Of a stretch of DNA of 64,000 nt, positions 56,662 through 64,000 are shown in pieces. Every line of letters begins with the position of its first letter. The first letter of the stretch is position 1. The notes beneath the pieces were generated by a model, which saw only the letters and a list, made by a program, of their open reading frames with translations, did no database searches and was not told where the DNA came from. This DNA comes from Undibacterium sp. CCC3.4 (lineage in GTDB: Bacteria > Pseudomonadota > Gammaproteobacteria > Burkholderiales > Burkholderiaceae_D): assembly GCF_034347425.1 (NCBI RefSeq), contig NZ_CP133779.1, forward strand, positions 3,844,001-3,908,000. The letters are read 5' to 3'. Both the position numbers and the translations under genes were made by a program.

Positions 56662-57716
56662 ATGGAACTGCCCTCGGGGTTTTCCTCATCCATTGCAGCG
56701 TTAATGTCATCATGATCATCATTCGCATCGCTGCGCACCGCGTCAACCGGGCCATGGCTGTCTTGTTCCGGCTCGCCCCTTAGTGCGATCTCTTTAATTT
56801 GATTAAACATGAAATCGAGCGCCTTATGATTGGTAAAGGCTTGCAGGCATTGCTGGCGGAACTCTTGTTCGCTGGCGTTTTCTTTGGCGCAGACAAATGC
56901 CCACGGCAAGATAATGGCATCTTTAATTAAATCGGCGACATCAAACACCAAGGCACCACGGCGCATTTTTCCATGCATGAGCGCAAAGCCATGTGGTATT
57001 CCCAGCACCCACAAAGTACAGGCGGCTAAGCCGTAAGCGAGGTAATTGCCATGGTTTAAAAAGGCATTGGCCTTATCCGTTTCTTCATGTTGCCGGGTAA
57101 AGCCGCTCTGTTTGGTATGATTTGCGGCGTATTTGTAGAGCATTTTTGTGAGCTGCGCTTCATTCAGCAATAGCTCAGACGAGCTTTTTGCTTGCTCTAT
57201 TCGTTGGCTGCATTGGCTCAAAGCTTTTTGAATCTCGACATCGTTGACGTCAAAACCTTCTGCTTTGAGGTCTTTGTCTTTTTGCCAGACCTGACTTAAA
57301 TAACGAATCCGCGCTTGCTGTAACTGTTTTGCTGCGATCAGACGCTGTTGGTCGTCGAACCAAAACGCACACCAAGCTTGCAAATACTGGGTAGGCCGAT
57401 ATTCCCCTTGCGGTGTCATCCACTCAATTTCATTGCCCATATAGAGTGGCGTACCGCCGCCACCACAAAAACCAACCAGTACGCCTGCCCGTGCCAGCAT
57501 TCTGACGGCGGCATGGGTGATCGATGTGCCACTGCCCAGCATGAGTACCGTGGTATTGGCTATCGGAATATTCCAATAGTGATTTTCGTTCTTCGCTTCT
57601 TGCAGATAAAGGACGCGGCCGTCTTTTTGCATGACTCGGCAATGTTCCAAGTAATACAGATTGGCGCGCTTTGAATGCAGAATTGCTTTTAAATCTGAGG
57701 GCGAGAGATCTTCCAC
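56658..57716 (-). CDS. cas1: Cas1 integrase, type I-F, with acidic C-terminal tail
   Basis: The 352-aa integrase inserts new spacers at the leader. It begins MEDLSPSDLKAILHSKRANL and has LMLGSGTSITHAAVRMLARA, then GFCGGGGTPLYMGNEIEW, NEAQLTKMLYKYAANH with a catalytic Glu region, IPHGFALMHGKMRRGALVFD with the metal-binding His and Asp, and DLIKDAI. The last 35 residues are strongly acidic (SDANDDHDDINAAMDEENPE), beyond what I recall for most I-F Cas1. It is the first gene of the cas operon and the one nearest the divergent regulator. Confidence 0.97.
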   Translation of the reverse strand: MEDLSPSDLKAILHSKRANLYYLEHCRVMQKDGRVLYLQEAKNENHYWNIPIANTTVLMLGSGTSITHAAVRMLARAGVLVGFCGGGGTPLYMGNEIEWMTPQGEYRPTQYLQAWCAFWFDDQQRLIAAKQLQQARIRYLSQVWQKDKDLKAEGFDVNDVEIQKALSQCSQRIEQAKSSSELLLNEAQLTKMLYKYAANHTKQSGFTRQHEETDKANAFLNHGNYLAYGLAACTLWVLGIPHGFALMHGKMRRGALVFDVADLIKDAIILPWAFVCAKENASEQEFRQQCLQAFTNHKALDFMFNQIKEIALRGEPEQDSHGPVDAVRSDANDDHDDINAAMDEENPEGSSI

Positions 57717-57796
57717 TGCGGTATTTCCTTCAGGGCTGCCAAGTTCGAATTCGAATAGATCTGAAAATTAACTATTTGAAATTTATTTAAGGCAAT

Positions 57797-57827
57797 AGTA
57801 TGCTTATATTGATAACATATCTATACT
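57797..57827. promoter_or_regulatory. Candidate operator dyad in the cas1/WYL divergent promoter
   Basis: In the A/T-rich 157-base gap between cas1 and the WYL gene, AGTAT at 57797-57801 mirrors ATACT at 57823-57827, with TATG and CATA inside as a second imperfect pair. Such a dyad between divergent genes is where a dimeric regulator would be expected to bind. The match is imperfect. Confidence 0.4.
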
Positions 57828-57873
57828 GACTGGATATACATGTCGATTATTCAAGCATATCTCGGAAGAAACT

Positions 57874-58752
57874 ATGAATTGGCCGCTAAGATGGGATTTA
57901 CTGACGCGTTATCGCCTGATAGAAATTATTGCCAAATGGGAAGGCCGTCTGACGACTAAGCACCTATGCAATAGCTTTGGCATAGGGCGACAGCAAGCCA
58001 GCAAAGATATCAATGCCTACCTGAACGACATTGCGCCTGGGAATTTGCAATATGATAAATATCTGAAGGGATACGTCCCTACGCCACAGTTTGTACCCAA
58101 ACTCACCACCGGCACCGCCGATGAATACTTGCATGTACTGAGCCGAACTAAGGACATTGCCCATACTTTCGAAGGATTGGATCTGGGATTTGCGCATACA
58201 GAAATGCTTCACGTTCCCATGCGCAGCATCGATCCGATCATTTTGCGCGCATTAGTGCAGGCGTCAAGAGAGCATAGACGTGTTGACTTACGCTACATAT
58301 CCCTAGGCACGGCAATTGAAGAAGATCGCATCATCGTGCCACATACTCTCGTTTGCACCCCGTTACGTTGGCATGTTCGGGCCTATTGCGAGAAGCATGG
58401 TGACTATCGAGACTTTGTGTTGAGCAGGTTTCGTGGCGTTCCCGAAATTTTTGGTGATAGCAAACAGACGGCCGCCGAAGATCAACTTTGGAATACCGCC
58501 GTAAGCTTGCGGATTAAACCAGACAGTCGATTGGACTTGGCCCAGCAAGAACTGATCGCCCGCGACTTTGATATGCAAGACGGCTACCTTGAAGTCAAAA
58601 CTCGCGCGCCATTAGTCGAATATATGCTGCGTGCATTCAATATTGACCCTAGAAAGCAGGAAATGCTTCCTGAGGCGCAACAGATAGTCGTAGAAAATTT
58701 TCGCGATATCGAAAAGTATTTATTTAAATTTAGAAACTTGCAATTACCATAA
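57874..58752 (+). CDS. WYL-domain transcriptional regulator, BrxR/CapW-like
   Basis: The 292-aa protein has an N-terminal winged helix-turn-helix (LTRYRLIEIIAKWEGRLTTK, then CNSFGIGRQQASKDINAYL), followed by the AP.NL.YD..LKGY stretch, a WYL domain near 115-205 (HTLVCTPLRWHVRAYCEKHG, DFVLSRF) and a C-terminal extension. The pattern is that of BrxR/CapW regulators found beside BREX, CBASS and other phage-defence systems, which act as DNA-binding dimers that respond to a ligand or damage signal. It is divergent from cas1 with 157 bases between, so it probably controls the cas operon. Confidence 0.85.
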   Translation: MNWPLRWDLLTRYRLIEIIAKWEGRLTTKHLCNSFGIGRQQASKDINAYLNDIAPGNLQYDKYLKGYVPTPQFVPKLTTGTADEYLHVLSRTKDIAHTFEGLDLGFAHTEMLHVPMRSIDPIILRALVQASREHRRVDLRYISLGTAIEEDRIIVPHTLVCTPLRWHVRAYCEKHGDYRDFVLSRFRGVPEIFGDSKQTAAEDQLWNTAVSLRIKPDSRLDLAQQELIARDFDMQDGYLEVKTRAPLVEYMLRAFNIDPRKQEMLPEAQQIVVENFRDIEKYLFKFRNLQLP

Positions 58753-58899
58753 TTAAGCGCTGCGGCTTTTTTTTTGCTTGCCTGTGCGCGCGAAGTCGCG
58801 TCGTTACACTTACCACCTCCACCCGTTCGGTTTCCCGAACACCCACCCTGGCAAATCTCCGGAAATCCGACCTACAGCGCGCACAAACACGCGCATTTC
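58753..58899. other. Intergenic DNA between the WYL gene and the dctA promoter
   Basis: A T-rich tract follows the WYL stop (TTTTTTTTT at about 58769), perhaps part of a terminator without a clear stem. No gene is supported here. Confidence 0.4.
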
Positions 58900-58917
58900 C
58901 GCCTGCGTAAGCAGGCG
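58900..58917. promoter_or_regulatory. Candidate activator-binding palindrome upstream of dctA
   Basis: CGCCTGC and GCAGGCG form a perfect 7-bp dyad with a GTAA centre. It lies 19 bases upstream of the sigma-54 promoter. The position would suit an upstream activator site for DctD, or simply an RNA hairpin; it is closer than most enhancer sites. Confidence 0.4.
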
Positions 58918-58935
58918 CAGGCATATTTTGCACAC

Positions 58936-58952
58936 TGGCATGATCTGTGCAT
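58936..58952 (+). promoter_or_regulatory. Sigma-54 promoter of dctA
   Basis: TGGCATGATCTGTGCAT shows the GG and GC doublets of the -24/-12 consensus (TGGCACG-N4-TTGCW) with the required 10-base spacing between them. It is upstream of the dctA transcription unit, and a sigma-54 activator, DctD, is encoded nearby, which supports the call. Confidence 0.75.
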
Positions 58953-59017
58953 TAGTAAGCGATAACCACGTACTCGCGTGGCTAAAAAATATACCTATAA
59001 ATCACGGAGACAAGCCC

Positions 59018-59140
59018 ATGAGTGCAGCTGAAAAAGCCAGCGAAGTGAGCTACCCGAACGTGCCGACCAGGATGTCAGTGTTCCTGAACCAAGTCGCCTC
59101 GGTCTCACTTCACATCAATACAATAAGGAAACCATTATGA
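59018..59140 (+). CDS. Small upstream ORF, possible leader peptide of dctA
   Basis: A 40-codon frame begins at ATG 59018 with GGAG at 8 bases, a stronger site than many genes here. Its TGA overlaps the dctA ATG (ATGA at 59137-59140). The peptide reads MSAAEKASEVSYPNVPTRMS and so on, with no known motif. The arrangement suggests translational coupling or a leader peptide that tunes dctA. It may also be chance. Confidence 0.45.
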   Translation: MSAAEKASEVSYPNVPTRMSVFLNQVASVSLHINTIRKPL

Positions 59141-60444
59141 AATTGAACCGCCTAACGACCATGATCATGATCGCCATGCTGCTTGGTATTGTTGTCGGCT
59201 ATGCTTGCAATAACTTTGCCGCCAGCCCGGCACAAGCCAAAGAGATCGCTTCTTACTTCAGTATCCTGACCGATATTTTTCTACGCTTGATCAAAATGAT
59301 CATTGCTCCGTTGGTATTCGCCACCCTGGTTTCCGGCTTGGCCGGCATGGGGGACTCGAAAACGGTCGGTCGCATCGGTGCCAAAGCTCTGGCGTGGTTC
59401 CTCGGCGCTTCGCTGTGTTCGCTGGCCTTGGGTCTGGTATTTGCTAATCTGCTGCATCCGGGAACCAATCTGGGTATGCCTTTGCCCGAGGTCGGCAGTT
59501 CACTGGGTTTGAAAACCAGTGCGCTCAATCTGAAGGATTTCATTACCCATGTGTTCCCGAAAAACATTTTCGAAGCGATGGCTGCCAACGAAATTCTACA
59601 GATTCTGGTGTTTGCCGTGTTCTTCGGCTTAGCGCTTGGTCACATCCATAATCAAGCCGCACGCAGCTTGGTAAAAACTTTGGAAGAAGTCGGCCATGTC
59701 ATGCTCAAGGTCACAGACTACGTGATGCGCTTCGCTCCTATCGGTGTTTTCGGTGCCGTCGCCGGCATTATTACCACTCAAGGTGCCGGCATGCTGCTGG
59801 TGTTCGGCAAGCTGCTGCTGAGTTTTTACCTCACCTTGGCTGCGCTGTGGCTGGTATTGATTTTTGCTGCTTACTGCGTGCTCGGCAAGAGCGTGTTCCG
59901 TTTGATCAAGCTGGTGCGCAGCCCTATGCTGTTGGGCTTTTCCACCGCCAGCAGCGAATCGGCTTATCCGAAGTTGATGGAACAGTTGGAAAAATTCGGT
60001 ATCCGCGAACGCGTTACCGGTTTCGTTTTGCCTTTGGGTTACTCATTCAACCTCGACGGTTCGATGATCTATACCACCTTCGCGGCCTTATTCGTAGCGC
60101 AAGCATATGGCATCGAGCTGAGCCTGTCGACGCAAATCAGTATGCTGCTGGTGCTGATGATTTCCAGTAAAGGTATCGCCGGTGTGCCGCGCGCTTCGTT
60201 GGTTGTGGTCGCAGCGGTTCTCCCTATGTTCAACCTGCCGGAAGCCGGTTTGTTGCTGGTGCTGGGGATCGATCACTTCCTCGATATGGGCCGTACCGCC
60301 ACCAATGTGCTCGGTAACGCGATTGCCACCGCCGTGGTAGCGAAGTGGGAAAATGCCATCGATACAGTGGACGAATCGCTGGCCGCCAGCGCTTCAGCCA
60401 TGCCGGTTCACACGGAGGCGCTTGGTACTGCCAAAGCAGTCTGA
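59137..60444 (+). CDS. dctA: C4-dicarboxylate:H+/Na+ symporter DctA-type (DAACS family)
   Basis: The 435-aa membrane protein begins MKLNRLTTMIMIAMLLGIVV. It has the dicarboxylate/amino acid:cation symporter layout with about eight membrane helices and two re-entrant loops. The hallmark serine-rich loop STASSESAYPKLMEQLEKFG, the LPLGYSFNLDGSMIYTTFAA region, and FLDMGRTATNVLGNAIATAVVAKWE at the end (which should bind cation and substrate) are all present. It should import succinate, fumarate or malate. The AAGGA site lies inside the small upstream ORF. Sigma-54 control with DctB/DctD is expected. Confidence 0.95.
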   Translation: MKLNRLTTMIMIAMLLGIVVGYACNNFAASPAQAKEIASYFSILTDIFLRLIKMIIAPLVFATLVSGLAGMGDSKTVGRIGAKALAWFLGASLCSLALGLVFANLLHPGTNLGMPLPEVGSSLGLKTSALNLKDFITHVFPKNIFEAMAANEILQILVFAVFFGLALGHIHNQAARSLVKTLEEVGHVMLKVTDYVMRFAPIGVFGAVAGIITTQGAGMLLVFGKLLLSFYLTLAALWLVLIFAAYCVLGKSVFRLIKLVRSPMLLGFSTASSESAYPKLMEQLEKFGIRERVTGFVLPLGYSFNLDGSMIYTTFAALFVAQAYGIELSLSTQISMLLVLMISSKGIAGVPRASLVVVAAVLPMFNLPEAGLLLVLGIDHFLDMGRTATNVLGNAIATAVVAKWENAIDTVDESLAASASAMPVHTEALGTAKAV

Positions 60445-60458
60445 GTCAGCACTGTCTG

Positions 60459-60495
60459 CCGACCTGACAGCAAACGTGTCAGGTCGGTTTTTTTT
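60459..60495 (+). terminator. Intrinsic terminator of dctA
   Basis: CCGACCTGACA and TGTCAGGTCGG form an 11-bp stem with a short loop, followed by eight Ts, 14 bases after the dctA stop. It separates dctA from dctB. Confidence 0.93.
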
Positions 60496-60594
60496 GCACG
60501 TCACAGATTGAACGAGTGGCCGCTCGGGCACGCAGCGTGGCGTCTCGGTAAGCGCGAATTCCTCTATAATAGGCGACCAAACCGTCCTGCCACC

Positions 60595-62466
60595 ATGTCC
60601 AGCCCGCGCCACCTACACCACCTGCCTATTTTGCTTCTGCTGCTTACCCTGATGGGGCTATGCGGCTTTACTGCGTATCGCGTGGTGCAGCAACTGGGCT
60701 TGGCCGAGCTGCAGACTACCGGCCTGCACCGGCTCGATTTGTACAGCACCAGCTTGGAACGCGAGATTGGTAAATACGCTTTTCTTCCCGATACGCTGGA
60801 CCTCGAACGCGATGTGCTGGCCTTACTCGAAAACAAAGACCACGCCACGCTGGCAGCGCAGGTCAATGTCTATCTCGAACAACTCAACGAGCGCGCCGGG
60901 ACGCTGTCGATCTACCTCATCGATACCAGCGGGCGGGTCGTGGCATCGAGTAATTGGCGGCGTACCGACAGCTTTGTCGGCGAAGATCTGACGTTTCGGC
61001 CGTATTTCAGGGAGGCGCTGGAGAGTGGGCACGGCCGCTTTTTCGGCATCGGCACTACGCGCGGTGAGCCCGGTTACTATTTGGCCTCGACGCTGTCAGA
61101 CGGCAGCAAAACGCTGGGCGTGGCGGTGCTCAAAGTGAGTTTGGAGCAATTGGAAAAATCATGGGCCACTGTAGAAACACCGGCCATGGTCAGCGATGAA
61201 AACGGGGTCGTCATTCTCGGCTCGGTCGCCAATTGGAAATTCACTACCGTGCGGGCGCTGGAAGAAAAAACTCGCAGCGCCTTCGACCAAACCCAGCAAT
61301 ATAATCGGCGCGCCTTGAAACCGCTGGGCTTGAAAGAATTGCGTGAACTCGATCACGGTGCGCGCTTAGTCAGCATTGCCAAAGATGATCCCGCCATCGC
61401 CTCTGCCTATCCGGTGGCCGGCCGCTTTCTGGCGCAATCGCGCCCATTGCCCGGCACACCGTGGACCCTGACTGTGTTCTCACATTTGAAGCAAGTCGAT
61501 GATATCGCGCAAAGCCGGGCCGCGCTTGCCGTGGTCGGCACCGTGTTGTTGTTCATGGTCGGTATGATGCTCAACGAACGGCGACGGCATTTGAAAGATC
61601 GTCTGGCCGCGCGCGAAGCATTGCAACAAGCGCACGACGAATTAGAGCGTAAGGTAGCGACGCGTACCGCCGACCTCTCCACGGCCAACCAACAGTTGCA
61701 AGATGAAGTCAGCGATCGTATCCGCGCCGAACGTACCTTGCGCGCGGCGCAGGATGAGCTGGTCCAAGCGGGTAAGCTGGCGGCGATCGGTCAACTCTCG
61801 ACCGGAATTGCGCATGAGCTCAACCAGCCGTTGGCAGCGCTGCGTACCTTATCCGGCAATAGCGTGCGTTTTCTCGATCGCGGTGACCTTGCAACTACTC
61901 GCTCCAATCTCGAACGGATTGCACAACTGACCGATCGCATGGGACGCATTACCGGCCAGCTGCGCACCTTTGCGCACAAATCGAGCGCGCAATTGCAGGC
62001 GGTTGCGCTCGATCGCGCGCTCGATAACTCGCTCGCACTGCTGGAACAGCGTCTGCTGCAAGCCCATGTGACGGTGCGGCGCGATTGCCCGTTGCCGGCA
62101 CCGGTGGCGCTGTGCGATGCCGATAGACTCGAACAAGTGTTGATCAACCTGATCGGCAATGCGCTCGATGCCATGGCAGGCCACGCCGCGCCGTGCATCG
62201 AGCTCAGCTGTGAAGCGCTGGGCCAACTGGCCCGCCTGACGGTACGCGACCACGGCCCGGGGCTGACCGAAACGGTCATGAGCCAATTGTTTGTCGCATT
62301 TTTTACTACCAAACAGGCCGGTGTCGGCTTGGGCTTGGGTCTGAGTATTTCTGCTGACATCATGCGCGATTTCGGTGGTACCTTGAATGCCAGTAACCAC
62401 CCCGAAGGTGGTGCCGTATTTACCTTGGAAATCCCGCTTTCAGAAAAGGGCGCGCCACATGAGTGA
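60595..62466 (+). CDS. dctB: Sensor histidine kinase DctB (C4-dicarboxylate)
   Basis: The 623-aa kinase has an N-terminal membrane helix (LPILLLLLTLMGLCGFTAY), a periplasmic double-PDC (dCache) sensor of about 260 residues with SNWRRTDSFVGEDLTFRPYF, a second helix (ALAVVGTVLLFMVGMML), a coiled-coil linker and the catalytic core. The H-box is GIAHELNQPLAALRTL, the N-box NLIGNALDAM, then VRDHGPGL and VGLGLGLSIS. It should sense C4-dicarboxylates and phosphorylate DctD. The ATG at 60595 was chosen; a TATAAT at about 60565 is a possible -10. The downstream dctD start overlaps by 8 bases. Confidence 0.94.
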   Translation: MSSPRHLHHLPILLLLLTLMGLCGFTAYRVVQQLGLAELQTTGLHRLDLYSTSLEREIGKYAFLPDTLDLERDVLALLENKDHATLAAQVNVYLEQLNERAGTLSIYLIDTSGRVVASSNWRRTDSFVGEDLTFRPYFREALESGHGRFFGIGTTRGEPGYYLASTLSDGSKTLGVAVLKVSLEQLEKSWATVETPAMVSDENGVVILGSVANWKFTTVRALEEKTRSAFDQTQQYNRRALKPLGLKELRELDHGARLVSIAKDDPAIASAYPVAGRFLAQSRPLPGTPWTLTVFSHLKQVDDIAQSRAALAVVGTVLLFMVGMMLNERRRHLKDRLAAREALQQAHDELERKVATRTADLSTANQQLQDEVSDRIRAERTLRAAQDELVQAGKLAAIGQLSTGIAHELNQPLAALRTLSGNSVRFLDRGDLATTRSNLERIAQLTDRMGRITGQLRTFAHKSSAQLQAVALDRALDNSLALLEQRLLQAHVTVRRDCPLPAPVALCDADRLEQVLINLIGNALDAMAGHAAPCIELSCEALGQLARLTVRDHGPGLTETVMSQLFVAFFTTKQAGVGLGLGLSISADIMRDFGGTLNASNHPEGGAVFTLEIPLSEKGAPHE

Positions 62467-63790
62467 AATTCTGACGGTACTGATCGTCGAAGACGACCCC
62501 GACGTCGCGCTCGGTTGCGCGCAAGCCTTGCAACTCGAAGGTATCGCCGTTGACTGCGTCACCAGCGCCGAACAGGCACGCCGCCGGCTTGGCCGTGATT
62601 TTTGCGGCATCGTGGTCAGTGATATTCGGCTGCCGAAATTGGATGGCATGAGCTTTCTGCGTGAAATATTACAGATCGACCCGGAATTGCCGGTAGTGCT
62701 GATCACTGGTCATGGTGATATTTCTATGGCGGTACAGGCGATGAAAGATGGCGCGCACGATTTTATTCAAAAACCGTTCGCGCCTGAATACTTGGTTGAA
62801 GTGGTGCGCCGAGCGCTGGAAAAACGCCGGCTCGTGCTGGAAGTGCGCACGCTGCGACGCCAGTTGGCGCAACGCGATCAGCTCGAAAGCCAAATGCTGG
62901 GCCGCGCACCGAGCATGCAAAAAATTCGCACGATGGTCAGCTGCCTGGCCGACAGTGCCGCAGACGTATTGATTCATGGTGAAACCGGTACTGGCAAGGA
63001 ATTGGTTGCGCGCTGCTTGCATGAAGCCAGTTCGCGTAGCCAAGGCAATTTTGTGGCGATCAATTGCGGCGGTTTGCCGGAAACTTTGTTTGACAGTGAA
63101 ATTTTTGGGCATGAAGCCGGTGCCTATACCGGTGCCGCAAAAAAACGCATAGGCAAAATTGAACATGCCAGCGGCGGTACGCTGTTCCTCGACGAAATCG
63201 AGAGCATGCCGCTGGCGATGCAAATCAAGCTGCTGCGTGTATTACAAGAACGCAAGCTCGAGCGCCTCGGCTCCAACACCTTGATTCCTATCGACTGCCG
63301 CGTCATCGCCGCAACCAAAACCGATTTGGTCGAGCTATCGGCCAGGGGTGGCTTTCGCAGCGATCTGTATTATCGGCTCAGCGTCGCTACCGTCGATCTG
63401 CCACCACTACGCGAGCGGCGTGAAGATATCCCTCTGCTGTTCGAACATTTTTTACTGCTCGGCACGGCTCGCCATCAACGCGCACTGCCGGCCACCACGC
63501 CCGAGCGGATTCGCCAATTGCTCGGCTACGCGTGGCCCGGGAATATCCGCGAGCTGCGCAATGTTGCCGACCGCTGCGTGCTGGGCATAGAAAGTGGTTC
63601 ACCACCGTTTGGGCAGCCGCCGATCAACGGCCCGACAGCGCTGGCCGAAACGGTGGAAGCCTTTGAACGCGCCTTGATCGTCGATGCCCTGCATCGCCAC
63701 GGTAGCTTGGCGCGCACGGCCGAAGCGCTCGGTGTTGCCAAGACGACGCTGCATGACAAGATCAAAAAATATGGGCTCGACGGCGCTTAG
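62459..63790 (+). CDS. dctD: Sigma-54-dependent response regulator DctD
   Basis: The 443-aa regulator has a receiver domain (VLIVEDDPDVALG, the phospho-acceptor Asp in SDIRLPKLDGMS, Lys in IQKPFAPEYL), an AAA+ domain with Walker A GETGTGKELVAR, a GAYTGA loop (Phe replaced by Tyr compared with GAFTGA), Walker B GGTLFLDEIESM, and a Fis-type helix-turn-helix (GSLARTAEALGVAKTTLHDK). It activates sigma-54 promoters, presumably that of dctA upstream. Its ATG overlaps the end of dctB, so the two are translationally coupled. Confidence 0.95.
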   Translation: MSEILTVLIVEDDPDVALGCAQALQLEGIAVDCVTSAEQARRRLGRDFCGIVVSDIRLPKLDGMSFLREILQIDPELPVVLITGHGDISMAVQAMKDGAHDFIQKPFAPEYLVEVVRRALEKRRLVLEVRTLRRQLAQRDQLESQMLGRAPSMQKIRTMVSCLADSAADVLIHGETGTGKELVARCLHEASSRSQGNFVAINCGGLPETLFDSEIFGHEAGAYTGAAKKRIGKIEHASGGTLFLDEIESMPLAMQIKLLRVLQERKLERLGSNTLIPIDCRVIAATKTDLVELSARGGFRSDLYYRLSVATVDLPPLRERREDIPLLFEHFLLLGTARHQRALPATTPERIRQLLGYAWPGNIRELRNVADRCVLGIESGSPPFGQPPINGPTALAETVEAFERALIVDALHRHGSLARTAEALGVAKTTLHDKIKKYGLDGA

Positions 63791-63834
63791 TCGCGTTATT
63801 CGGCCACACCTCCGCATCGTCGCTCCCGCATGTC

Positions 63835-64000
63835 GTTGAGCCTGTCGCAAAGCTGCGTGTAGTCGGCATCCTTACCCCAACCGCCCGCAACGTCGTTCCT
63901 GCGAGCTTTTGGCAGGAATCCAGCGACGTTCGCAGTTAACTGAAAATGGCAGAAATTGTGGCATTTTCAGTATAAAAAATGACGCCAGGTTCCTGCCAAA
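63835..64000. repeat. MITE-like element, copy 5 (cut by the window edge)
   Basis: The sequence from GTTGAGCCTGTCGCAAAG through TTCCTGCGAGCTTTTGGCAG and the hairpin AACTGAAAATGGC/GCATTTTCAGT matches the left and core parts of the other copies. The right end lies beyond the window. It begins 45 bases after the dctD stop. Confidence 0.8.

Overview
The window looks like a chromosomal segment of a betaproteobacterium of the order Burkholderiales, possibly Oxalobacteraceae. The grounds are family-level: a DUF2863 protein, DUF4404, an ispD-ispF pair next to mfd-serB, dctA with a dctB-dctD two-component pair, and paired MaoC/acyl-CoA dehydrogenase genes. No 16S rRNA is present, so the placement is an inference. 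The sequence shows ordinary housekeeping blocks interrupted by accessory DNA: two giant toxin-like genes, a decayed IscB/HEARO locus, a family of about 250-bp inverted-repeat elements, toxin-antitoxin remnants, and a complete type I-F CRISPR-Cas locus.

Layout. 1-3.8 kb (mostly minus strand): a small chaperone-like cluster (J-domain protein plus an acidic-tailed unknown), a SlyD-like FKBP isomerase, a truncated RlmI-type methyltransferase, DUF4404, ispF and ispD. 3.9-8.2 kb: mfd and serB, overlapping by ATGA. 8.4-9.4 kb: a HEARO (omega) RNA and an internally deleted iscB, abutted by a MITE-like repeat. 9.4-18.9 kb: a small unknown gene, a (CAC)12 microsatellite, a 16-bp perfect hairpin, and giant toxin A (2825 aa). 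19-28.3 kb: lipid catabolism genes (ACAD10-like kinase, three acyl-CoA dehydrogenases, two MaoC hydratases) with a monooxygenase, an EamA transporter, a GST and DUF2863. 28.5-30.3 kb: an MHS-type MFS transporter and a CYTH protein. 30.4-40.4 kb: giant toxin B (3331 aa, minus strand). 40.5-45.1 kb: an M14 carboxypeptidase, tRNA-Pro(GGG), a region of antitoxin remnants and MITE copies, and a photolyase. 46.0-57.7 kb: a CRISPR array of 56 repeats and 55 spacers converging on cas1-cas3(cas2 fusion)-csy1-csy2-csy3-cas6f, with a divergent BrxR/CapW-like WYL regulator. 59-63.8 kb: dctA with a sigma-54 promoter, then dctB and dctD.

The most unusual content is the toxin pair. Both giant proteins share a C. 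difficile-toxin-like central chassis but carry different warheads. Toxin A has an OTU-type cysteine protease signature in which the His motif precedes the DGDC motif (a permuted order), and a C-terminal BURPS668_1122-type deaminase. Toxin B has a ChaN/TIKI-like 'membrane-targeted effector' region with a degraded first motif, then pentapeptide repeats followed by a C-terminal region resembling SopA/NleL HECT-like ubiquitin ligases. One toxin may therefore remove ubiquitin and the other add it, which would point to eukaryotic targets. These domain calls rest on motif recognition only.

The CRISPR array carries one exact spacer duplication and several families of near-identical or overlapping spacers, suggesting repeated acquisition from related targets. 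The cas operon and the WYL gene share one 157-bp divergent promoter region, so WYL control of the operon is a reasonable hypothesis.
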